Shown piece by piece: positions 8,372-17,941 of a DNA stretch of 52,874 bases (position 1 is the stretch's first letter; each line of letters starts with the position of its first letter). Location of the stretch: positions 1-52,874 of the forward strand of contig NZ_JAEQAZ010000043.1 in the NCBI RefSeq assembly GCF_016654115.1. The letters are read 5' to 3'. The position numbers and the translations under genes are program-made. The notes beneath the pieces are model-generated. The model saw only the letters and a list, made by a program, of their open reading frames with translations, was not told the DNA's origin and did not search any database. The stretch comes from Streptomyces sp. MBT53 (GTDB lineage Bacteria; Actinomycetota; Actinomycetes; Streptomycetales; Streptomycetaceae).

Positions 8372-8384
8372 GTGGTCGGACCAC
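8372..8384. promoter_or_regulatory. operator for the FadR-type GntR regulator
   Basis: GTGGTC-G-GACCAC is a perfect 13-bp palindrome in the divergent region between the fucose operon and the GntR gene. It has the TGGTCnGACCA form known for FadR-subfamily regulators. It lies about 10 bp before a possible -10 element (TTAGACT, 8393-8399) for the regulator gene, so autoregulation is likely. A degenerate copy (ATCAGACCACTT) occurs near 8312-8323. Confidence 0.65.
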
Positions 8385-8427
8385 CTGAGCGGTTAGACTG
8401 CGGCGCACCCGGTGAGTGGAGGATTGC

Positions 8428-9129
8428 GTGGACGAGACGGCTCCGCCGAAGGGCACCGTGACGCAGCGCGCCATCGACTCGATCAAGGCGTTGATCGGCG
8501 AGGGCCGTCTGGAGCCGGGCCAGCGGCTGCCCACGGAGCGCGATCTCGCGGCCCAGCTGGGCATCTCCCGCAGCTCGATGCGCGAGGCGATCCGCGCGCT
8601 CACGGTGCTGGGCGTCCTTGAGGCCCGGCACGGTTCGGGCATCTACGTCACCCAGCTGGAGGCCGGCGACCTGCTGGAGACCTTCGGTGTCGTCGCCGAT
8701 CTCTCCCGCGGCCCGCGTCTGGTGGAACTGCTGGAGGTCCGCCGCATCCTGGAGTCGACGGCGACGGCCCTGGCCGCCGCCCGCATCACCCCGGACCAGC
8801 TGGCCGAGGTGGAGAAACACCTCACGGCGATGAACGCCACCGACGACCCCGAGGAGATCCTCGCCCACGACCTCGCCTTCCACCGCGAGATCGCCGCCGC
8901 CGCGGGCAACGACACCATGGCCGCGATCCTGGAGGGCCTGTCGTCCCGGACGTTCCGCGCCCGCGTCTGGCGCGGCTACCAGGAAGAGGGCGCCTTCACC
9001 CGCACCCGCCGCGAACATGCCGCCATCCACCGGGCGTTGGTGGCCCGCGACCCGGAGGCGGCACGGGCGGCGGCGGCCTCGCACGTGGGCGAGGTCGAGG
9101 AGTGGCTGCGGTCGCAACTCGGCGCGTAG
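8428..9129 (+). CDS. FadR-subfamily GntR transcriptional regulator of the fucose operon
   Basis: A 233-residue repressor-type protein. The winged helix-turn-helix spans about residues 10-75 (PTERDLAAQLGISRSSMREA, HGSGIYVT). An FCD ligand-binding domain follows, with LLEVRRILESTATALAA and the metal-binding-type FHREIAAAAGN. The start is the GTG at 8428, five bases after GGAGG (8418-8422); an in-frame GTG at 8416 would overlap that site and is less likely. It is divergent from the fucose operon with the palindrome at 8372-8384 in between, so it very probably controls that operon. Effector unknown; a fucose-pathway intermediate is the natural guess. Confidence 0.88.
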   Translation: MDETAPPKGTVTQRAIDSIKALIGEGRLEPGQRLPTERDLAAQLGISRSSMREAIRALTVLGVLEARHGSGIYVTQLEAGDLLETFGVVADLSRGPRLVELLEVRRILESTATALAAARITPDQLAEVEKHLTAMNATDDPEEILAHDLAFHREIAAAAGNDTMAAILEGLSSRTFRARVWRGYQEEGAFTRTRREHAAIHRALVARDPEAARAAAASHVGEVEEWLRSQLGA

Positions 9130-9241
9130 GGGCGGGAGTTCGGGTGGCCTCCTGTGCTGTCCTGGCGCTCGGACGCCCTCGGCGGGCGACGGCGTTGCCC
9201 TGCCTCACGCGTCCGCTGGGGGCAACCGCGTTGTCCTCCCC

Positions 9242-9709
9242 TCAGGCGCCCGCAGTGGGCAGCGGCGGTTCGCCCCGCTGGCCCTGGACCTCCGCCCAGC
9301 CCCGTAGTTCGCTGGTGCCCACCTCTTCGATCGCCCGCTGCAGGGTGGCCCGCACGTCCGCGTCGCGGTCGGTCTGCGGGAGCAGCAGGTAGCGGTCGAT
9401 CGCCCGCCGCAGGCCCTCCCGTGCCTGTGCGGCCAGGACCCAGCGCGAGCCCGGGCTGAAGAGCTGGCGCATACCGGTGAAGAAGACGGCGCCGCCCGCG
9501 ATCAGGGCGGTGAGCCAGGCGGGCGCGTGCAGGCCCGCCGCCACGACCGTCGCGGACGTGGCGGCGAGCGCGCCGAGTTCCGTCGTGTAGTGCAACCACC
9601 TCGCCCGGTCGCAGGCCCGCGTGTAGAACCCCAACTCCTGCCGGGCGAGCGCCAGCAGCGGATCCGGCTGCGAGGCCCAGGCCTGTCCGGCGGCCGTTCT
9701 TCGTCTCAT
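9242..9709 (-). CDS. DUF4231/SLATT-like two-helix membrane protein
   Basis: A 155-residue protein with a soluble N-terminus (PLLALARQELGFYTRACDRARWLHY), two adjacent membrane helices (about residues 45-80: ELGALAATSATVVAAGLHAPAWLTALIAGGAVFFTG), then a helical soluble tail. This arrangement fits the DUF4231/SLATT class of small membrane proteins, some of which are predicted pore-forming effectors in conflict systems. No partner nuclease or sensor gene is adjacent. It lies downstream of the GH38 gene on the same strand, 47 bp away, and could be read through from that operon. No sugar-related role can be inferred. Confidence 0.55.
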   Translation of the reverse strand: MRRRTAAGQAWASQPDPLLALARQELGFYTRACDRARWLHYTTELGALAATSATVVAAGLHAPAWLTALIAGGAVFFTGMRQLFSPGSRWVLAAQAREGLRRAIDRYLLLPQTDRDADVRATLQRAIEEVGTSELRGWAEVQGQRGEPPLPTAGA

Positions 9710-9756
9710 CGCCCCATCATCGGGCGATCACGGCCGCCGGGGAAAGCCGCACCGGC

Positions 9757-12700
9757 TCAGGAGCGTCCGAACCGCAGCGTCACCAGCTCGAACGGCCGCA
9801 GCCGCAGGGCCAGTTGGTCACCCTCGCGGGTCACCTCTCCGGCATCGGCCAATGGACGTTCCAGCAGGTCGGTGACCTCGACGGAGTCGAAGGGGAAGCC
9901 CACCGTCAGCGTGGCCCTGGCCCGTCCCCCGTGGGCCTCGTGGAAGCGGACGACGACGTCCCCGCTCCCGTCGTCCGCCAGTTTCACCGCGGTGACCACG
10001 ACCGCGTCCCGGTCGACGGCCACCAGCGGGGCGACCTCCTGCCCGCCCGTGACCCGCCGTTCCGGCAGATTGATCCGCCAGCCCTCGCGCACCGCGTCGC
10101 CGATGGCCGCACCGGGCACCAGCGCGTGCCGGAAACGGTGGACGCCCTGGTCGGTCTCGGGGTCCGGGAAACGCGGGGCGCGGAGAAGGGAGACGCGGAC
10201 CGTGGTGGTCGTACCGGCGTCGCCGTCGGTGCGGACCGTACGGGTCACATCGTGGCCGTACGTCGAGTCGTTGACGACGGCGACGCCCCAGCCGGGTTCC
10301 TCCAGGTGGACGAAGCGGTGGTTGCAGGCCTCGAACTTGGCAGCCTCCCATGAGGTGTTGGTGTGAGTGGGGCGGTGGAAGTGCCCGAACTGGGTCTCGG
10401 ACGCGTACCGTTCGGCGTGCACGTCGAGCGGGAAGGCGAGCTTGAGGAACTTCTCGGTCTCGTGCCAGTCGACCTCGGTGTCGATGAGCAGCCGCCGCTC
10501 CCCCGGTGCGAGGGACAGCAGTTGGGTGACCCGGGACGCGCCGAAGGACCGTACGATCCGCACCGTGTTCCCGTCGGCGACGACCTCCTCCGCCTCGGTG
10601 AGGTCCATGACCGTGTTGCGGTAGAACTCGTCGACGTCCCAGGCGTCCCACATGTTCGGGAAGTCCGGGTGGAGTTGGAGCAGGTTGGCGGCCCGGCCGG
10701 GTGCGATCGTCTCGCGGTCGGCCTGGATGTCGTAGGCGGAGACCACGAGGCCCCGGGCGTCGATCTCGACGCGGAGCAGACCGTTCTCCAGGACGTGTCC
10801 GCCGCCGACACGGGACGCGAGTGCCGTCTCGCCCAGGACCACCGGCGGCTGGGCGCCACCCGCGAGGACGCCTTCGCGGGTATGGGGCGCCGAGTTGAAC
10901 ACCAGCTCCCGCGTCCCCTCCCCCGCCAGCGCGCGCTGGCCCGCGTCGATGATGCCGTTCAGCTCGGCGGCCAGGCCCTCGTACGTCTTCCGGGCCTCAC
11001 GGTGCACCCAGGCGATGGAGGAGCCGGGGAGGATGTCGTGGAACTGGTGCAGCAGCACCGTCTTCCAGATCCGGTCCAAGTCCTCGTACGGATAGGGGAA
11101 TCCGGCCCGGACCGCTGCCGTGGCCGCCCACAACTCTGCCTCGCGCAGGAGGTGTTCGCTGCGGCGGTTGCCCTGCTTGGTCTTGGCCTGGCTGGTGAGG
11201 GTGGCGCGGTGGAGTTCGAGGTACAACTCGCCGACCCAGACCGGAGGTTCGGGGTTCTCGGCCTCGGCCTTCTCGAAGAACTCCTTCGGGGTCTCCCACG
11301 CCACCGTCGCGGAGCCTTCGAGGTCGCGCAGGCGGGCCGCCTTGGCCACCATCTCGCGCGTGGTGCCGCCGCCTCCGTCGCCCCAGCCGGTGGGTGCCAG
11401 GGAGTGCCGGGCGACGCCCTTGTCCTTGAAGTTGCGTGCCGCGTGGGCGATTTCACGGCCCTGCATGGAGCAATTGTAGGTGTCGACGGGCGGGAAGTGG
11501 GTGAAGATCCGGGTGCCGTCGATGCCCTCCCAACGGAAGGTGTGGTGCGGGAACTTGTTCGTCTGCGACCACGAGATCTTCTGCGTCAGCAGCCACTTGG
11601 AGCCCGCCGCCTTGATGATCTGCGGGAGTCCGGCGGCGAAGCCGAAGGTGTCGGGCAGCCAGGCCTCCTCGTTCTCGATGCCGAACTCGTCGAGGAAGAA
11701 CCGCTTCCCGTGCACGAACTGACGGGCCATCGCCTCCGAGCCCGGCATGTTGGTGTCCGACTCCACCCACATGCCGCCGGCCGGCACGAACCGCCCGTCC
11801 GCCACCGCCTTCTTGACCCGCGCCCACACCTCGGGCCGGTGCTCCTTCACCCAGGCCCACTGCTGGGCCTGGGACATGGCGAAGATGAAGTCGGGTTCGT
11901 CCTCAAGGAGTGCCGTCATGTTGGACGTTGTCCGGGCCACCTTGCGGACCGTCTCGCGCAGCGGCCACAGCCACGCGGAGTCGATGTGCGCGTGCCCGAT
12001 GGCGCTGATGCGGTGCGCGGACGGCACGGCGGGCGTCGACAGGACGGCCGTCAGCTGCGAACGGGCCTGCTCCGCCGTGCCGTTGACGTCCTGGAGGTCC
12101 ACCGCGTCCAGCGCCTTGTCCACCGCCCGCAGCAGGTCCCAGCGGCGCGCCGAGTCCACCGGCAGCTCGGCCATCAGCTCACCGACCACCTCCAGGTCGA
12201 GGACGAGGTGCCAGACGTTCTCGTCGAGGACGGCGAGGTCCATGCGGGTGAGCGTGTACTGCGGCTCGCTGCCCGCCGTCTCCTTGTCGCCCAACTGCGT
12301 CGGCACGAACGGGTGGTAGTCCATCACCACCGGGTTGGACGCGGCCTCGACGTACAGCCGCACCTCCTCGCCGCCGGCGACGGGCGCGCCGATCCGGACC
12401 CACTGGTTGCGCGGGTTGAGTCCCTTCACGGGGGTGCCGTCGGGCCGGTAGACGAGGCCCTCGCACTGGAAGCCGGGCATGTTCTCGTCGAAGCCGAGGT
12501 CGAGCAGCGCCTCGACTGTCTTCCCGGCCCACTCCTGGGGGACGGTCCCGGTGACACGGAACCAGCTGGTCCCCCAGGGAGCACCCCACCGGGCGCCCAC
12601 CTCGATCGGTTCGGGTGTGCCCGCGAGCCCCTCGGCCACGGGCACCGGCTCGTCGGGCGCGTGCCAGACGGCCACGTCCAGCGGCACTGACTCGGGGTAC

Positions 12701-12771
12701 ACGGCGGGACGGATGCGCTCTTCGAGAACACGCTTGAGGCGGGCTTCGACCAGGCTGCGGTCGTCATGCAT
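9757..12771 (-). CDS. alpha-mannosidase, glycoside hydrolase family 38
   Basis: A 1004-residue cytosolic protein without a signal peptide. An N-terminal domain is followed by the GH38 catalytic domain: zinc ligands in SAIGHAHIDSAWLWPLRE (H260, H262 or D264), the nucleophile region MWVESDTNMPGSEA (Asp 339), WLPDTFGFAAGLPQI, and the late zinc histidine HQFHDILPGSS. A beta-rich C-terminal half is typical of the family (LLIDTEVDWHETEKFLKLAFP). It removes alpha-linked mannose (1,2, 1,3 or 1,6) from imported oligosaccharides. It is the last glycosidase of the N-glycan operon, 42 bp after the GH85 gene. Linkage specificity cannot be read from the sequence. Confidence 0.93.
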   Translation of the reverse strand: MHDDRSLVEARLKRVLEERIRPAVYPESVPLDVAVWHAPDEPVPVAEGLAGTPEPIEVGARWGAPWGTSWFRVTGTVPQEWAGKTVEALLDLGFDENMPGFQCEGLVYRPDGTPVKGLNPRNQWVRIGAPVAGGEEVRLYVEAASNPVVMDYHPFVPTQLGDKETAGSEPQYTLTRMDLAVLDENVWHLVLDLEVVGELMAELPVDSARRWDLLRAVDKALDAVDLQDVNGTAEQARSQLTAVLSTPAVPSAHRISAIGHAHIDSAWLWPLRETVRKVARTTSNMTALLEDEPDFIFAMSQAQQWAWVKEHRPEVWARVKKAVADGRFVPAGGMWVESDTNMPGSEAMARQFVHGKRFFLDEFGIENEEAWLPDTFGFAAGLPQIIKAAGSKWLLTQKISWSQTNKFPHHTFRWEGIDGTRIFTHFPPVDTYNCSMQGREIAHAARNFKDKGVARHSLAPTGWGDGGGGTTREMVAKAARLRDLEGSATVAWETPKEFFEKAEAENPEPPVWVGELYLELHRATLTSQAKTKQGNRRSEHLLREAELWAATAAVRAGFPYPYEDLDRIWKTVLLHQFHDILPGSSIAWVHREARKTYEGLAAELNGIIDAGQRALAGEGTRELVFNSAPHTREGVLAGGAQPPVVLGETALASRVGGGHVLENGLLRVEIDARGLVVSAYDIQADRETIAPGRAANLLQLHPDFPNMWDAWDVDEFYRNTVMDLTEAEEVVADGNTVRIVRSFGASRVTQLLSLAPGERRLLIDTEVDWHETEKFLKLAFPLDVHAERYASETQFGHFHRPTHTNTSWEAAKFEACNHRFVHLEEPGWGVAVVNDSTYGHDVTRTVRTDGDAGTTTTVRVSLLRAPRFPDPETDQGVHRFRHALVPGAAIGDAVREGWRINLPERRVTGGQEVAPLVAVDRDAVVVTAVKLADDGSGDVVVRFHEAHGGRARATLTVGFPFDSVEVTDLLERPLADAGEVTREGDQLALRLRPFELVTLRFGRS

Positions 12772-12813
12772 GTGGGGTGCTCCGTGGCTCGGTTGCGGGT
12801 GGGACTACGGGTG

Positions 12814-14832
12814 TTACCAGGCGTACGCGACGGTCACGGGGGCCGACGCTGTGTAGAGCTCCCCTGTCGCGCGCAGTTCGAACCACGCCTGCTGCTCGCC
12901 CTGTTCGGCCGTCAGCCCGCCGACGTAGAAGGCGCCCTGGCAGGTGCCGCCGAGGAACCGCCGGGTGCCGTCCGGCAGCAGTCGGTGCAGCGTGTAGTGG
13001 CGTACGGCGCCGGGCGCGGCGTCCCAGGCGAAGCGCAGGTTGCCGCCGGTGGCCGCGGTGATGAGGAAGCCGGCGGGAGCAGCAGGCGTCGATGCCGCGT
13101 CGGCATCGCGCACGGCGAGTCCGCCGAGCCGCCAACTGACCGGCCCCTGCGCCGCGGTGAGCCGCACACCGATGGCGTGCAGCGTGCCGGAGAGACCGGT
13201 GAGCGGCACGGTCACCGTCTGCCAGCCGCTGCCCGAGGCCGCCACCGGCAGATACGTGTACGGCGGTGTCGCTCCCGCCGTGCTCGGTTCGGCGGTGGCC
13301 ACGGCCAGTTCGACGTTCGCGCTGCCGCTGTCGGTGCGGAAGGTCAGATCGACCACGGTGTCACCGGTGATCGGCAGCTGAGTCGCGTACAGGTCCAGCG
13401 TCGTCGGCGCGTCCAGTGCACCGGCGACCAGCACGCTGCTGCCACCGCGCCAGGCGGCCGCGAAGTCGAAGGTGACGGTGGGCCGTTGACCTGTCGTGCG
13501 CACCGCCCAGCGGCGGGACGGCAGCCGGTCCTGGAGTCCGAGGTGGTTCCACTGCGCGTCCGAGGTGACCGCGCCGTCCTCGTACCAGCGCAGCCCGTGC
13601 CCGGTGTTGAACACGCTCGCGAACGGCAGCGAGCCGCCCACTGTGGACCGGTCCACGACCGACACCGCCGGGGCCCGCCAGGGGTCGGTGCTGTCCGGCT
13701 TCGACGGGTCGAGTGAGCGCCCGGTCCAGAAGCGGTCGTCGGCCGCGTGGAAGTCTCCGGGGGTGCGGATCGCGGGGAGGTGGTTGCGGGTCCACTCGGG
13801 CCGGTAGAAGCCGATGGACGTGATGTGCGCCTTGGTCGTCGGCACCATCGCGTCCCAACTCACGGATGTGTTCGACCCGTTGGACTCAACGTCGACGCCC
13901 GCCCACAACTCGTAGCGGCTGCGGCCCAGTCCGTCGGCCTTCGTCCCGGAGGCGGCCAGGGTGCTCGTGCTCCACCGGAAGTCGATGAACATGTCGTTCG
14001 CGGCCTGGAAGAACGCCTGGTTCGAGGTGTTCAGCGCGCCCTGCCAGCTGACCGTCCCGTTCACGGTCATCGCGTCGTACCAGGTGACGCGCTGCCCCTG
14101 CGCGGCGGCGAGGGACTTCAACTCGCTGACAAAACCCTGCATGTCGGTGCCGAGCGCGGTGTTTCCGCCGCTGGTCTCGGCGTTGACGAACCAGCCGTCG
14201 AAGCCGTACGCGGCGGCCACCGCGACGAGTTGGGCGGCGAGCGGGTAGTGCCCGGCGGAGTCCTTCTGCACCAGGTCGCGGGTCCACTGGAGTTGACCGC
14301 CGTAGGCGACGGGCGGCAGGAAGATGTTGCCGAGGACGGGCACGCCGTGCCGGTGGGCGGCGTCCACGATCGGCGCGTTGGGGGCGAGGATGATGCCCTC
14401 CCCCGACGAGCCGCCCCAGAAGACGAGTTCGTCGAGGTAGGACCAGTGGGTGAGCGCGTAGTAGTCGGCGGTGGCCGCGCCCTGGGAGGGGTTGCTCGAC
14501 GTCGGCCCGAAGGAGACCAGGGACTGGATGCGGGCCTGACCGGAGCGGGCGGTGCTGTTGGCCGGGGTCGGGGTGAAGCGCGCGGCCAGCGGGACGGCGG
14601 CGGCGTTGAAGGCCAGGTCCGTGTCCGAGGCGGCCGTCCAGGTCTTCAGGCTGCGCCAGGTGATGCCGGTGCCCGGGCTGCCGGAGGGCAGGGAGTCCGG
14701 GTACCAGTAGTTGGCGTACGGCGGGGTCGCGGTGACCGCGGCCTGCCCCGCCGCGTAGGCGGGCAGGGGCAGTTGGGGCAGCAGGGCCGCCGCGCCGGCG
14801 GCGAGCAGGACGGTGCGTCTGGTGGGGTTCAC
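12814..14832 (-). CDS. secreted endo-beta-N-acetylglucosaminidase, glycoside hydrolase family 85
   Basis: A 672-residue secreted enzyme. A twin-arginine signal (NPTRRTVLLAAGAAALLPQ) ends in an AYA-A site near residue 27. The GH85 barrel shows YANYWYPDSLPSG, VLGNIFLPP and the family hallmark YGFDGWFVNAET, with acid/base Glu 219 and the neighbouring Asn 217 that assists the substrate N-acetyl group. The C-terminal third is beta-rich, with jelly-roll and fibronectin-like segments (SVVDRSTVGGSLPFASVFNT). The GTG at 14832 overlaps the GH5_18 stop as GTGA. It cuts between the two core GlcNAc residues of N-glycans outside the cell, releasing the oligosaccharide that the operon's transporter would import. 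Confidence 0.92.
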   Translation of the reverse strand: MNPTRRTVLLAAGAAALLPQLPLPAYAAGQAAVTATPPYANYWYPDSLPSGSPGTGITWRSLKTWTAASDTDLAFNAAAVPLAARFTPTPANSTARSGQARIQSLVSFGPTSSNPSQGAATADYYALTHWSYLDELVFWGGSSGEGIILAPNAPIVDAAHRHGVPVLGNIFLPPVAYGGQLQWTRDLVQKDSAGHYPLAAQLVAVAAAYGFDGWFVNAETSGGNTALGTDMQGFVSELKSLAAAQGQRVTWYDAMTVNGTVSWQGALNTSNQAFFQAANDMFIDFRWSTSTLAASGTKADGLGRSRYELWAGVDVESNGSNTSVSWDAMVPTTKAHITSIGFYRPEWTRNHLPAIRTPGDFHAADDRFWTGRSLDPSKPDSTDPWRAPAVSVVDRSTVGGSLPFASVFNTGHGLRWYEDGAVTSDAQWNHLGLQDRLPSRRWAVRTTGQRPTVTFDFAAAWRGGSSVLVAGALDAPTTLDLYATQLPITGDTVVDLTFRTDSGSANVELAVATAEPSTAGATPPYTYLPVAASGSGWQTVTVPLTGLSGTLHAIGVRLTAAQGPVSWRLGGLAVRDADAASTPAAPAGFLITAATGGNLRFAWDAAPGAVRHYTLHRLLPDGTRRFLGGTCQGAFYVGGLTAEQGEQQAWFELRATGELYTASAPVTVAYAW

Positions 14833-16085
14833 GAGCTGGTGTCTCCTTGTGGGGTGGGGAGTACCTGATCGGGAGTGACGACTTCGGTGATGCCGCGCGC
14901 GGCGAGGTGTTCCTTGTCGTCCGCGCGCACGTCGAGGACGGTCGCCGGTCGGGCGCCGTCGGCGACGAGTCGGAAGTAGGCGTCGAAGACCGGCCCGCCC
15001 GGAGCGCAGACCGAGCGGACCGACGGGTCGGCGGGCACCACGAGCGCCGTGCTGCGGGGGGCGGGCGCGTACGTGGGCTCGCGGGCCGCCTCGGCCAACA
15101 CCAGCGCGATGTCCTTGGGTTGCCGGTCGTTGGTCAACAGGCCCAGCCCGTATTCGAGTTCGGGGAAGTCGGCGAGGTCGCGGGACACGTCGTGCGAGCA
15201 CCACCAGGTGATGCCCCAGAGGTCGGGACAATCAAGGGAGTTGGCGATGGTCGCGGAGGCGAAGTCGGCCGCGTGCTCGGCGGGGACGAGCGGCTGGGGC
15301 GCGCCGACCTCCTGGAGCCAGACGGGCCGGTGCGGTTCGTCGGCCCATGCCTTGCTCAACTCGACGAGATACGCGGCGTGATGCTCACTCGGCACGGAGG
15401 TGCGGCCGTGGCGCTGGGCGGTGCCGTTGAAGACCCAGGAGTGCACGGCCGTCATCGCGCCCCGGCGGGCGGCCTGGGCCGGGGTGAACGGCATGTCGTC
15501 CTGGTACCAGGTCGCGTCGTACTCGGCGTGCAGATGCGGTTTGCCGGGCGCCCCCTCCGCGCAGGCGGCGAGCATCCGCTCCAGCCAGGCGTCGATCTGG
15601 TCCTCGGTCGCCCGGTCGGGGTCGGGATGCGGGCCCGCCGAGAACTGGTTGACCTCGTTGCCGAGGGTCATGCCGATGAAGTTGGGCCGGTCGGCGAGGG
15701 CGGCGGCGAGGGTGCGCAGGTAGGCGGCCTGGCCGTCGAGGACGTCCGGGTCGGTGAAGAGGTTGCGCCGGTGCCAGGTCCGGGTCCAGGCGGGCAGATA
15801 GTCGAAGCTGCTCAAGTGCCCTTGCAGACCGTCCACGTTGACGTCGAGCCCGCGCTCACCGGCCGCGTCGACGAGCCGCACGAGCTGGTCCACGGCCTTC
15901 GGGCGGATCAGGGTGCGGTTGGGCTGGAAGTACGGCCACAGCGGGAACACGCGAATGTGGTCGAGGCCCAGTTCGGCGATCGAGTCGAGGTCGGCGCGTA
16001 CGGAGTCGAGGTCGAAGTCGAGCCAGTGGTGGAACCACCCTTGACTGGGGGTGTAGTTGACGCCGAAGCGCACGGCAGAAGACAT
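14829..16085 (-). CDS. GH5_18-like beta-mannosidase acting on the N-glycan core
   Basis: A 418-residue TIM-barrel hydrolase without a signal peptide, so cytosolic. It opens with RFGVNYTPSQGWFHHWLDFD. The GH5/clan-A acid/base is Glu 144 in MTLGNEVNQF and the nucleophile is probably Glu 259 in VWLQEVGAP; WGITWWCSHDVSRD lies near the C-terminal side of the barrel. Proteins of this shape are assigned to GH5 subfamily 18, members of which cleave the Man-beta-1,4-GlcNAc core left by endoglycosidases. Location between the transporter and GH85/GH38 genes supports that. The subfamily is judged from memory; general GH5/GH42-like assignment is safer. Confidence 0.8.
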   Translation of the reverse strand: MSSAVRFGVNYTPSQGWFHHWLDFDLDSVRADLDSIAELGLDHIRVFPLWPYFQPNRTLIRPKAVDQLVRLVDAAGERGLDVNVDGLQGHLSSFDYLPAWTRTWHRRNLFTDPDVLDGQAAYLRTLAAALADRPNFIGMTLGNEVNQFSAGPHPDPDRATEDQIDAWLERMLAACAEGAPGKPHLHAEYDATWYQDDMPFTPAQAARRGAMTAVHSWVFNGTAQRHGRTSVPSEHHAAYLVELSKAWADEPHRPVWLQEVGAPQPLVPAEHAADFASATIANSLDCPDLWGITWWCSHDVSRDLADFPELEYGLGLLTNDRQPKDIALVLAEAAREPTYAPAPRSTALVVPADPSVRSVCAPGGPVFDAYFRLVADGARPATVLDVRADDKEHLAARGITEVVTPDQVLPTPQGDTSS

Positions 16086-16102
16086 CGGGATCCTGGTTCT
16101 GT

Positions 16103-16130
16103 AGTGCGTGTCCGAAAGTGCGTGTCCGAA
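16103..16130. repeat. two perfect tandem copies of a 14-bp unit in the transporter/GH5_18 spacer
   Basis: AGTGCGTGTCCGAA occurs twice back to back in the 57-bp gap between the permease and GH5_18 genes. It lies in the untranslated part of the operon, immediately upstream of the GH5_18 ribosome site. It could be a replication slippage product or a binding site; nothing in the flanks decides. Confidence 0.9.
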
Positions 16131-16142
16131 TACAAGGAGACG

Positions 16143-17041
<899 letters not shown>

Positions 17042-17045
<4 letters not shown>

Positions 17046-17935
17046 GCGTCCTCCTTCCGGTCGGCCCGCAGCACGAGCAGCATCAGCGCGACGGTGACGA
17101 CGAAGACGACGACCGAGAGCGCGGAGGCGTAGCCGACCCGCCCGGTGAGGCCGGTGCCGGTGCGCTGGACGAGCATCACGAGGGTGGTGTCCTCGCCGGC
17201 CGGACCGCCGCTGGGGCCCGCCATCAGATAGACCTCGGAGAACACCTTGAAGGCGGCGACCGAGGACAGCGCCCCGACGAGCACCATGGTGGAGCGGACG
17301 GCGGGCACGGTGACCGTGAAGAAGCGGCGTACCGCGCCCGCGCCGTCGACCGAGGCGGCCTCGTGGAGTTCGCGCGGCACGTTGGCGAGCGCGGCCAGGT
17401 AAATGATCATGTAGTAGCCGAGGCCCTTCCAGACCGTGACGGCCATGGCGCTCAGCAGCAACAGCCACTGGTCGCTGAGGAAACCGATCCGGCCGACGCC
17501 GATCGACTCCAACAGCGAGTTGACCAGGCCGCGTTCGTCCAGCAGCCACACCCAGATGAGTCCGACCACGACGATCGACGCGACGACCGGGGTGTAGAAG
17601 GCGGACCGGAAGAAGGTGATGCCGGGGATGTTCTTCTGCACCAACAGGGCGAGCAGCAGCGGGAGTACGACGAGTGCGGGGACCACCCCGAGGATGTACA
17701 GGGTGCTGTTGCGCAGGCCGGTCCAGAACATGTCGTCGTGCCACAGCTCGCGGAAGTTGGCGAAGCCCACGAAGTGGCCGGGGATCAGGGTGCGCCGGTC
17801 GGTGAAGGCGTTGGCCAGCGTGGAGCCGAACGGGTAGAGGATGAAGGCGCCGGTGATCAGCAGCCCGGGGGCGGCGAACAGCCAGGGGCTGGTGGGCAGT
17901 TGGCGCCGCACCCGGGAGACGGTGGAGAGGGCCAT
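17042..17935 (-). CDS. carbohydrate ABC transporter permease (MalF type)
   Basis: A 297-residue permease with six membrane segments (WLFAAPGLLITGAFILYPFGS, LYILGVVPALVVLPLLLALL, IVVVGLIWVWLL, ALSVVVFVVTVALMLLVL). The EAA loop is ELHEAASVDGAGAVRRFFTV. The ATG start at 17935 lies 6 bp after the binding-protein stop, and the 3' end overlaps the second permease by TTGA. Sequence and order are those of a CUT1 oligosaccharide importer. Role in N-glycan uptake is inferred from the operon. Confidence 0.88.
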
Positions 17936-17941
17936 CGTGGA

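Noticed and set aside
8372..8384. DasR (dre) site for N-acetylglucosamine control
   Set aside because: The palindrome resembles dre, but its two GTGGTC/GACCAC arms are one base apart, not two. This fits a FadR-type operator, and the cognate FadR-type gene is adjacent.
9130..9241. Possible terminator between the GntR gene and the DUF4231 gene
   Set aside because: GTTGCCC (9194-9200) pairs with GGGCAAC (9220-9226), but the 19-nt loop and lack of a T-run make it too weak to annotate.
10363..12690. 775-codon plus-strand frame antisense to the GH38 gene
   Set aside because: No domain is recognisable, composition is biased, and the opposing frame is a full GH38 enzyme with all catalytic residues. 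It is a codon-bias shadow.
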